From positions 28,610,758 through 28,674,757 of the forward strand of contig CM073323.1 in the NCBI GenBank assembly GCA_037043015.1: a stretch of 64,000 nucleotides of DNA. Direction: 5' to 3'. The stretch comes from Bryum argenteum. Lineage: Eukaryota; Streptophyta; Bryopsida; Bryales; Bryaceae. Below are positions 21,518 through 31,392 of this stretch, one piece after another. Below the pieces are notes generated by a model that was given only the letters and a program-made list of their open reading frames with translations, did no database searches and was not told the DNA's origin. The translations under genes and the position numbers were made by a program. Each line of letters starts with the position of its first letter. Position 1 is the first letter of the stretch.

Positions 21518-23422
21518 ATAATGAAGATCAATAAGATGTTACTTACTATTTAACGCATATTATAGTTTTACAACTATAAAAAGAAAATATAAAGATCTTT
21601 ACATTTTGTGTATTTAAAATTACCTTTTCTTTCCTTTTGTCCAAAGAAGGAATTTTAGGAACATGCCTCATATTCAAATTCAACCCGGGGGGCATTTAGT
21701 ATTTGAGTGTAAGTTTTTAAAGTCCTTTGACAAAAATGCTTAATATTATAGGGGTCGAACAAGATGGATAGAAAGTATCTAATTGAGGCTAAGAAGAGGC
21801 TTCTACAAAGAATATTCTTATTCAATACAAATTTGATCGCCATATCAATCAATTGAAGTTAATATTATCCAATTGCGTATTAAAATAACATATGAGTCTA
21901 CAACTATAGGAACAAGTATACTAATATTCCAATGCTATATATTATAAAACTAGTAGTTTTTTGAAATTTTATTTGGCTTCGGTTAAAATTATTATTATTT
22001 ATTATCATGGAATAATAGACAATAGAAACAAATTCTTATTTGCTTTGTATAAGTCATTTAAAAAGTATTCTAATTATAATGTGAAGAGAAATCATACTAG
22101 AGAAGATAAAAAATTATTATGTACGCAATATAAATAGAAAACCTTACACTTAGATAAAACTCAAGTTTAATCATAATCCAAGAATGCTAACAAAAATATA
22201 TTATAAAAAAATTATAGGGTACATGATGTCTGTTAATAAAGTAATGTAGGATTAGAAATTTATATGAGAGAATATTACAAGGTGCAATATATTGAACGTT
22301 TAAAATATAATCCGTAAGTTGTACTGTCAAATATTTCCAATATACATGTAAATTATGTCAAAATGGAGTTTCTTGTAATAACAAGAATTGATAAAATAAA
22401 AACTCAAAAATAGATCATTTTATACATAAACAAAAAATAACATAGGCCATAAATGTGGAAAAGAATCATTCTTGTGTGGAACTTATGAACATTGACCAAA
22501 AACGATAAATGCATAGTCTAAGTTTACACATTGCCACTATGTAACTTGTTATATATATAGGAAAGTTTTATAGAAATGTAATCTTTGAATCCTATTAGGC
22601 ACTCGAAAAACAAATATTAGCATATACTAGTTTATACACATGTCTATTGAATTTGGGTTATACGAATTTACATTGGAAGTTTAATTTTATATATCTATTT
22701 ATTTCACACAATTGTATGAATGCTATTAGCCTTCCAATTTAGTGCATGCTTAAATTTATTCCATACGTTTCATAGAATTTACTTCAAGTTGCTACTGAAA
22801 GGTGAAGTAACATAATTTTGGAATACTACAATTTTTCTTCACCAATACATGTTCACTCCAACCCTTAAAAAAAGAATGACCCATTACGAGGCAGACAAAA
22901 GATGGTTAAATTTGTTAAAAAATAAAGACCACATTCTTTTTGATTATCATATGTCAATATGAAGAAATTGCAAATTCTATGAAAACATGTGGACATTTTA
23001 CTCGTTGAGCATGTCGAATGGTTCATGAATAGTGAAAACTAAAATTCATATGAACAAAGTGGACCTATACATAAAAAGTTCTATTTTTCATATCCAAGCC
23101 CATAAGATTATTCAAATAAAACATTCTCATAGATTACAATGAAATCTTCTTGACATTCCCCACAGAATATGGCACGTGGGTCCATGCCTTGAATTAGGCT
23201 GAGAATATGATGTCAGGTGCTCGAAATAGAAAATTCTTAAATACATTGAAGAGGAGGAATACATTGAAGAAGAGGAGAGGAAGGGCTCGTGAGTGAGAGA
23301 GGGGAGAGGGAGAGAGGGGAGTGCTAGAAACCGACCGGCTGTGGGCCGTAGGATCGGTCGGCGGTCGTTGGATCGGTCGGCAAATCGGTCGGCGGCCGAT
23401 GTGACTGCCTGCAGAAACTTGA

Positions 23423-23708
23423 AATGCCCCTAACTTAGTCAAAACTTATCCGAATCGAACATTTAAGATGTTTTCTGACATCTACAGAACATGTACATGC
23501 CAAAAAACATCTTAAACGTCCAATTTGGATACGTTTTGACAAAGTTATAGGCCTTTGAAGGTTGAACGGCCTTTGAAGGCCTATAACTTTGTCAAAACTA
23601 ATCCAAATTGTGCATTTAAGATGTTTTTTGGCATCTACATGTTTTGCAGATGTCAAAAAAACATCTTAAATAAGCAATTCGGATAATTTTTGACGAAGTT
23701 ATGGGCAT
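23423..23708 (-). repeat. 280-bp palindromic module M, copy 3
   Basis: Same orientation as copy 1. It serves as an arm in two overlapping inverted repeats, with copy 2 to the left and copy 4 to the right. Confidence 0.85.
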
Positions 23709-23709
23709 T

Positions 23710-24175
23710 TGAAGTTTGAAGAGCCAATGCAGGCAATCAGATCGACCTCCGACCGATGTGCCGACCGATTCAACGGCCGGCGACCGATTCGACGGCCACA
23801 CCCGGTCGGCCCACCCAACCTTCTTCTTTCAACACCCCTTCTCTTCCTAACTTCCCTTCCTCCCTCCCCCTCCCAAATGCTTGACTTTCGTGACAAATGA
23901 AAGGATCGTTGAGACTTACTGTTTTAGGACGTACAATCTAACATATATAGGCCTAATTGGGAAATTTTCGATACTTGTATTAATAGTCAAAAGAATTTCC
24001 GAAAGATTCTCTTGCAAGAAGGATCATATCCCTAAAGGAGAAGCTCTAGAGTGCCCTCCAAGAGATGACCATATCTCAAATCTGCAAACAAATTTTTTTT
24101 GAATTTGATTTTGGGAAATCCAACCGTAGGATCTTGTTCATAACGGTTGAATTAGTCTACCCATCAATTTTTATT
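23710..24175. repeat. Inverted-repeat arm pairing with 25960-26400
   Basis: GC patch, then CTTGACTTTCGTGACAAATG and CAACCGTAGGATCTTGTTCATA. The complement of each occurs in reverse order at 25960-26400. The axis is near 25,058. Confidence 0.85.
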
Positions 24176-25959
24176 AGATTTCACCGCACGGATCTTGAGA
24201 TATATTGAGTCAAAGTTTGATTTTTGTAAAAAACATCATATCTTTTTCAAGCAAATCGACCCTATTCGGGTCAAACTCTCCTTTAGGGGTTAAGGGGTAT
24301 ACTTATGGGTATACATATAAACTATTGAACTTAATAGTTTCATTTTTGAGTTTTTAATTTTAGTTTTTGGAGAGTGGTGCGAAATTAAGTTGTTAGAGTG
24401 AAACAAAGGAATGAAATTTGGGGGAAGGGGGCGGTAGATGTAAATTACAAAGGAAAGAAAAAACATTAATATTTAATAGGAAGATACTTGCAAATTCAAA
24501 AAATTAAATAAATTGGGAATTTAAGAAGATAATTAAGGCAAGAAGACAAACTTTTGAAATTAAAGTTTTAAGTAAAATAGCATACAAATTTACATTATAT
24601 AGGAGGGTTACATGTTAATTAAAATTGAAAGGCAATAAATCAAAATTAGAAGTTGAGGTTGCCGGACAAGATTTAAAATACTAGCGTCGGTAGATAGAAA
24701 TTAAAACACAAGGTAGGGATAGAGTAGGAATTAAACAAACCTAATTTGCTATCTTGGCTGGATTTTCTCCTCTTCTTCCTCATCTATGTCAAGAAGGACT
24801 CGACACAATCCTATCTAATTTTTTATAGGTTGTGACTAATGTGACTAATGTGACCCTTTTGTACCTTATTCACACAAGTCGTAATTACTAAATCACCTCC
24901 ATCTCTCATACATAGACCACATAGTATTTTGGGTTTTTTATAGATTATAGACTACGTAAACCACGTTCCAGTAAATGTTTGTGCCTATTGGACAATTTGA
25001 CAATTTATTACAATTATTAGATTGCATTAACTTCCAACTTTCTCAAAAGTAAAATAGAATGTATATTATCCACATATGTATGTTAAAGTATCCATTTAGT
25101 ACAATTTAAAATTATTCACGGTTTAAATTAAGATTTTAAATGCTTCCATTTAATTATTGATTTTTTTTTTACTTTAAGTTGATATGTGAAATTTAGTTAT
25201 CAATCAAGCTTTAGAAATATCAATTTAAATAAAATAAGACCAAGATTAAGAAATCTTGGGGGGTGATATGTTCATTAAAATTGAAAAATAATAAATTAAA
25301 ATTGAGAGTAAGAGATTGTGAACAAGATTTAAAATACGAGGGATAGTAGATAGATATTTGAATATACAAGTTGGTGGTATCGTAGGATTCATATAATACT
25401 AATTTTCTATCCAATTAGTACCATTTAAAGCTTATGAATGCTTTTGATAATGTTTTCAGTTAACATATGAGAGTTGGGAGCATTTAACCCCTAAAAGCCC
25501 GAGGGGTTTGGATAAAAACTTAGATGTGTTATGAAATGTGAGTTCCCTAACCCTTATGAAGTTTTTCTCTAAGAACAATATGAAGACTTTAATGTTTAAA
25601 TTAGATCGATACGGTTGAATTTCTTAAAATAGTAAATATTCATTTTGTAATGAATTAAAAAAGGTAAAACTTTAAAAATCAATAGAAATGACACTTTCTA
25701 TTATTAGTACTTGAAATTTGATATGATTGGCTAATATTATATGTTATATGATAATATAGAAAAAGGCTACTAATAACTCAAGAAGAATACTAATAGTTTC
25801 CCCTAATAGTAAGTTTTCTAACACTAAGAAAACTTTGCCACGTTTGTGTTTGAAGGCTTGGTGTGAACAATCTATGATTCCAAATGAGGTTCTCTAAATT
25901 GGATGTGGTTCCTAACTCACCAAACTTCTAGAAAGTAAAAATTCAACCGTTGGACATAA
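24176..25959. other. Spacer of the inner inverted repeat, with two MITE ends
   Basis: At 24281-24289 a CTTTAGGGG end meets TTAA (24290-24293). At 25484-25487 TTAA is followed by CCCCTAAAAGCCCGAGGGG, the start of a copy related to 18904-19445. The partner ends are missing or buried in the arms. The 1.2 kb between them is AT-rich with no gene. Confidence 0.5.
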
Positions 25960-26404
25960 ACTAATTCAACCGTTATGAACAAGATCCTACGGTTGGATTT
26001 CCCAAAATCAAATTCAAAAAAATTTGTTCGCAGATTTGAGATATGGCCGTCTTGGAGGTCACTCTAGAGCTTCTCCTTTAGGGATATGATCCTTCTTGCA
26101 AGAGAATCTTTCGGACATTCTTTTGACTATTAATACAAGTATCAGAAATTTCCCAATTAGGCCTATATATGTTAGATTGTACGTCCTAAAACAATAAGTC
26201 TCAACGATCCTTTCATTTGTCACGAAAGTCAAGCATTTGGGAGGGGGAGGGAGGAAGGGAAGTTAGGAAGAGAAGGGGTGTTGAAAGAAGAAGGTTGGGT
26301 GGGCCGACCGGGTATGGCCGTGGAATCGGTCGCCGGCCGTTGAATCGGTCGGCACATCGGTCGGAGGCCGGTCTGATTGCCTGCATTGGCTCTTCAAACT
26401 TCAA
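25960..26404. repeat. Right arm of the inner inverted repeat
   Basis: Complement of 23710-24175, including the reversed GACTTTCGTGACAAATG word and a GC patch at about 26295-26385. Confidence 0.85.
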
Positions 26405-26689
26405 ATGCCCATAACTTCGTCAAAAATTATCCGAATTGCTTATTTAAGATGTTTTTTGACATCTGCAAAACATGTAGATGCCAAAAAACATCTTAAATGC
26501 ACAATTTGGATTAGTTTTGACAAAGTTATAGGCCTTCAAAGGCCGTTCAACCTTCAAAGACCTATAACTTTGTCAAAACGTATCCAAATTGGACGTTTAA
26601 GATGTTTTTTGGCATGTACATGTTCTGTAGATGTCAGAAAACATCTTAAATGTTCGATTCGGATAAGTTTTGACTAAGTTAGGGGCATT
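26405..26689 (+). repeat. 280-bp palindromic module M, copy 4
   Basis: Same orientation as copy 2. It lies between a GC patch on each side, near the right end of the foldback element. Confidence 0.85.
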
Positions 26690-26704
26690 TCAAGTTTAAA
26701 GAGC

Positions 26705-26981
26705 CACTGCAGGCAGTCAAATCGACCGCCGACCGATCCGACGGCCTTGCCGACCACCGACCCCCGACAGCCACGGCAACGGCCAGCCCGACCCCCGGAC
26801 CGCCACGGCGACGGCCAGCCCGACCCCCGGACCGGTCGGCCATACAAAAATCCTGCGGACGGTAATTTACCCCAGGTAAATTATAAAAAACCCGTTATGT
26901 CACCGGCAGGTCCTAGGGGCTGAGGACGACCGGACCATGGTCGACCGGTCGCCCCCTGGTCCGGTCGTCCTGACAACCCTG
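26705..26981. repeat. GC block and right terminus of the foldback element
   Basis: CCGACC repeats, then GGTAATTTACCCCAGGTAAATTA, GGTCC/GGACC palindromes and the end CGTCCTGACAACCCTG. Confidence 0.8.
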
Positions 26982-26989
26982 GTCATATA
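26982..26989. repeat. 8-bp target-site duplication, right copy
   Basis: GTCATATA, identical to 19819-19826. Confidence 0.9.
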
Positions 26990-28125
26990 TACAAAGTTGA
27001 GCATCTTCTCTGATATTCTAAGTTTTGTGTTAGGAATTACGTAATTTGTCATGTTTAGAAGAATAAAATTGATTTTTGTAAGGTTTTCTAAGTTTTAATA
27101 TGGATGTAAAGTTTGATAGGAATTATGTAAAATTGCCATGTTAGATAACAAAATCGATGTCAAATAAGTTTGTACAGTTATGTCAATGAAATTTCTCAAT
27201 CTAATTTCATTTCAAATCTGAGGTTGTATTTTTTAAACCTTAGCTATGTGAGTATTCATTGTACAGTTAGAACATTTTATACTATTGCAATGTAATTTTG
27301 TAACTAAAACTTTGGTCTATTTCATCTATGGTAGGTAAACATTGATGCAATACACATATTGTAGATAAGGTATGGAATAATTTATTACAAAAGAAATGAA
27401 ATTTCATCCAATTTATGAATGACAAATACACATTATTACTAATCTCCATTTGCTCCTTTAGTAGAGAATAAATCATAAGGAATCAAAGAAATAAGAAAAT
27501 TCTCCAAAGATCTACTATACCATGATGACACCAAGTATTAAAATAAAGTTGAAGGTATCATAGATCTTTCAAAGGAAAGTAACATTTATTTATTGTGTTT
27601 GATATTATTCAACAATAAAACCATAAAGTTCAAGTACTTAATAAAAAGAAAAATAAACTAACGAAGTATAATAGATTGTTCAAGAGAAGTAACCTACATT
27701 TATAGTTATCCATTTTCTTCTATGGTATGAGCATATACGTTAATGTAACTATTTACTTCACAAAAACCCTATCAATACTATTATACCATTAAAAGTACTT
27801 TTTCATTATTCAACGACTCTATTTGAACAAATATTTTTGGATTAAACAGTAACTATGTTATATATTTGTAAGACTATAGGGCTTGATTTATCAATCAACA
27901 ATATTCTTTTTTTAAGTATATAATTGTGTACTCATGTTTTAAATTAGATTAAAATATCTTGTAATAAAACATAGGACCTTCCTATAATAGATTCTGTAAG
28001 ATTGAAGATTGCAATTGTAAAGACTAACTTCGACGGTTATAGCCAAATTTTTTTTTCTTAATGTAATTTTGTTATACCTATCAATTGAAAATAATAAACA
28101 TACTTACTAAAAGAGCCGATTATTT
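26990..28125. other. AT-rich intergenic or intronic DNA
   Basis: No coding, RNA or repeat feature could be supported. Confidence 0.4.
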
Positions 28126-28130
28126 TGTTT

Positions 28131-28259
28131 CTATGATGTGGGCGATGCATGCGGAGATTGCATGACCTGCTTGCCCGCCGCCTGATAAGCAGTACGATAC
28201 TCCGAGTTGTTCGAATCGTCACCGTCGAAGGCGTTGGAAGCGTCATCACCTTTCTTCTT
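28131..28259 (-). pseudogene. Possible terminal exon fragment
   Basis: On the minus strand a good splice acceptor (ATGATATTACAG) is followed by a 43-codon frame with normal codon composition in otherwise AT-rich DNA. It reads KKKGDDASNAFDGDDSNNSE and then YRTAYQAAGKQVMQS, ending in TAG. No upstream exon was found within the next 2 kb, so it may be an isolated fragment or a captured exon. Confidence 0.35.
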
Positions 28260-28429
28260 CTGTAATATCATAATAAGATTTTTTTGAACTTAATTTAAAT
28301 AGCATTTCTAATGTGTGAGTCATTCAATCCAAGCCTTCAAAGGCGTAATTTTAATTCTCTCAAGCTAGTTGTCATTGCTATTATGAAGAAAAAGTTTAGT
28401 TACATATAATGAATTATTATAAAATATAA

Positions 28430-29930
28430 CATAAATTAACATATTAAGATATAATATTATAGAGTATAATATTATACAATATAGTACAATAGAATATAAT
28501 AGTATTTATTAAATCTTACTTAATATCCTTTAATATAAGATAATAAACTATAGTATACTATATTATAATATACCAAACTTCTTCCTTTTTTTATATTTCG
28601 GAGTTAAAGGGGATCGGACTAAATATCAAGTTAAAAATGATTGCAAGTTAAAAAAGGAATAACTAAAAAAATCTTGCAATATGAATTGACAAATTATAAT
28701 CATATAGTACAATAATTATAATCATATAGTGTAATAATTATAATCTAACATAACATATCTTAACATAATGGTATACAATTTAATATTGCATAATATAGTA
28801 TAACGTAATATAATGTACTTAAATATAGTATAACATAGTATATTTTATTATAATAGAATATAAAACGATAATATTATTATGTTTAAAAACATAATAATAT
28901 ATAATTTTCATATAATATTACATAACATAAATAATGTAATTCATTTTCATATATAAAAATATATCATACTAGAATATAATATAATATAAAATAACAATTT
29001 CTATAATTTATAAAATATTAAAAAAGTTTATAATACAATATAATACAGTATAATATAGGAAAATATTGGAAATTATAGGAAATTGAAGTAAATAATATTA
29101 TGATATAGTCTAATAAAGTATAGTATCGTATTTTTAGTATACCATAGTGCAATATAGTATTATATAGTATAATAGAATACAAAACTATGATTATTTATTT
29201 CACATATATTTTAATCATATAGGGCAATATAATCTATTAATATAACATACCTTAACACAATGGTATAGAAGTTAATATAGTTTAATATCGTATCACATAG
29301 TATTATATAGTAATAGATTCTATCGAATAATTTGTATAATATAGTATAATATATTATAATATATTATAATGTAATATAATCTAGAATAATCAAAGAATAT
29401 CATATAAAATATACAATATAATCTAGAATAATCTACAATATAATAGAATATAGAATAATATAATAGAATATAGAATAATATAGAATAATACAATATAGAA
29501 TATAATAGAATATAGAATAATATAGAATAATACAATATAGAATATAATAGAATATAGAATAATATAGAATAATACAATATAATCTAGAATAATCTACAAT
29601 ATATAGAATGTAATATAATCTAGAATAATCTACAATATAATAGAATATAGAATAATAAAAGAATATCATATAGAATATACTATAGGATAATTATATATAT
29701 ATATATATATTGTTTTGAAGATGTAAAATTATATAATATAATATAATATAATATAATATGATATAATATAATATAATATAATATAATATAATATAATATA
29801 ATATAATATAATACAACCTACTATTATATACTATCATATAATATACTATAATATAATATACGATAATATAATATACTATAATAAAATATACTAAATATAT
29901 TATATGATACTCTAATTTTGTAGTTATTAT
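28430..29930. repeat. AT-rich simple-sequence region (TATAATA-type)
   Basis: Almost only A and T. Between about 29400 and 29690 are degenerate repeats of TAGAATATAGAATAATA, and at about 29730-29812 a regular (ATAAT)n run. Long open frames rich in Tyr/Ile are artefacts of composition. Confidence 0.85.
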
Positions 29931-30586
29931 AGTTTATTCAATAAATTCATTGATACATTTTTGTAATTTTTTTTCCACTTCTCATAGTTATGTATAGATT
30001 GTTCACTTTTATAGAGAAAATTATAAGACATTATTGTTTGTAAAAAATGAAAATTGATAATTTGAAATGGGTTTCCCTCCAAAATCACTTTCCCGCCGAA
30101 ATTCCTTTGCCGCCTAATACTTTCAAAATTCTGTTTTAAAAAGTGGAATCGTTTTTAGAATCCTAATAAAGACAAGATCCAAATTGCGACAAAGTTTGTC
30201 GGCTTTTTGCACGATTTCGAGCGTAAAGATACTCTCACGATGTAACCGTTGAGGTCGGGCTCGGGTTGCATACTCTGTCTCTCAAGTGTCCATTCATTTT
30301 CCTCTCTCCCTCGTTCTTGCTCTCAAGGTGCGCTCCATTTCATATTGCGTTCCGGTGTGTAGGTTCAAGGTTGCGTGTGTGTCGAAGAAGTTTCAGTTGG
30401 TGCTCAGTGCGTCTGATGTAGTTTCGCATTTAGAGGATTCAGTATTGTTGCATTAGTTTGATAATGATTCAAGTTAAGACTATCGCTCGTCATGTATTTT
30501 TCGACTTCTGTATTCACTACTAATTTTTGTTCTTGGTTCTTTTAGTTGCGAGCCCTTCTTTTCCTTTCGAGTTCGGCAATTCGCAG
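29931..30586 (+). promoter_or_regulatory. Probable 5' region of the DUF7869-type gene
   Basis: From about 30180 the base composition changes to mixed sequence with CT-rich stretches (TTCATTTTCCTCTCTCCCTCG), as in plant 5' leaders. A splice-acceptor-like TTCTTTTAG is at about 30545 and a donor CAGGTGAG at 30584-30591. The exact start of transcription is unclear. Confidence 0.35.
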
Positions 30587-31391
30587 GTGAGCGATCTTCG
30601 CAAATTTAGTGGAAGGCATAAATGACAGTGTTTCTGCACTTACTATTAATAGAATGCAAGTTATCCCCGGGCCGGGGATAACTTCTACTGTCTGTGGGGA
30701 TTATTCCTGGAATCTATGCTATTATGATTATCCACGCCCCGGGGATAGCCATGCATCCACCCGAAAAAACCATTATCCCTGGGCCGGGGATAACATTAAT
30801 TTAGTGGGCAGTAGAACTATTATCCCCGGCCCGGGGATAATATTTTTTGGTGAGTAGTTGAATGGTTATTTCCGGGCCGGAGATAACTATGTAACCGCCC
30901 AAAAAAATTAGTTATCCCCGGCCCGGGGATAATATTTCTACTGCCCACGAAATTAATGTTATCCCCGGCCCGTTGATAATCAAGCAACGGCCCACAAAAA
31001 ATATTATCCCCGGGCCGGGGATAATTTTTTTGGTGGACGGTAGATTGGTTATCCCCGGGCCAGGGATAATCACGCAACGGCCCACGGAAAAATATTATCC
31101 CCGGGCCGGGGATAATATTTTTGGTGGACGGTAGATTGGATATCCCCGGACCGGGGATAACCATGCATCGGCAAAAGTAAAGAATATTATCCCCGGGTCG
31201 GGGATAATATACATTGACATTAAGGGTTCATTTATGTCCCCGGTTTGTGGATAATATCCAACTATTTGTCACATTATCCACGGGCCGGGTATAGCTGTGA
31301 CGGAACCTTTGCCTCGGTTATCATATTTGATATTCTCCTATGCTATTTAACAAGCACTAAGTGATCTTTTTAATCTTTTTCTTTTTTGTAG
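30587..31391 (+). other. Putative 5'-UTR intron
   Basis: The donor CAG|GTGAGC and the acceptor TTTTTCTTTTTTGTAG|G lie directly before ATG 31393. The polypyrimidine run before the AG is convincing. Almost the whole intron is the palindrome array. Confidence 0.55.
30661..31296. repeat. Array of about 14 TTATCCCCGGGCCGGGGATAA palindromes
   Basis: Perfect or near-perfect 21-22-bp palindromes start at about 30661, 30728, 30773, 30820, 30863, 30911, 30958, 31004, 31049, 31097, 31140, 31188, 31240 and 31276. Spacing is about 46 bp. Two alternating spacers (CACGCAACGGCCCACGG and TTTGGTGGACGGTAGATTGG) give a period of about 92 bp. Such arrays next to transposase genes often serve as transposase-binding sites; this is inference. 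Confidence 0.95.
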
Positions 31392-31392
31392 G

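Larger units (their letters stand above)
19827..23236. repeat. Inverted-repeat arm pairing with 1-3345
   Basis: Runs of identity tens of bases long are seen throughout, including the AT-rich body, palindromic module and terminal palindromes. The 16.5 kb between the arms holds the passenger-gene units. Confidence 0.9.
19827..26981. mobile_element. Complete 7.2-kb non-coding foldback element, hAT-like ends
   Basis: The left end is CAGGATTTTCAAATCGG and the right end is the complement of CAGGGTTGTCAGGACG. An identical 8-bp duplication GTCATATA flanks it, as in the hAT superfamily. The body has no credible gene. It consists of GC blocks, three 280-bp palindromic modules (20420-20703, 23423-23708, 26405-26689) in alternating orientation, and AT-rich inner parts. 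Two inverted-repeat pairs share the middle arm: about 20420-21022 with 23096-23708, and 23423-24175 with 25960-26689. MITE sequence is included at 21258-21517 and about 24100-25960. The left 3.4 kb is an inverted near-copy of 1-3345. It is inferred to be mobilised in trans by a hAT-type transposase not found in this window. Confidence 0.85.

Noticed and set aside
29320..29669. Tyr/Ile/Leu-rich minus-strand frames
   Set aside because: Translation of TATAATA simple sequence.
30609..31164. Frames with repeated IIPGPGI units
   Set aside because: Translation of the CCCCGGGCCGGGG palindrome array; both strands give similar repeats.
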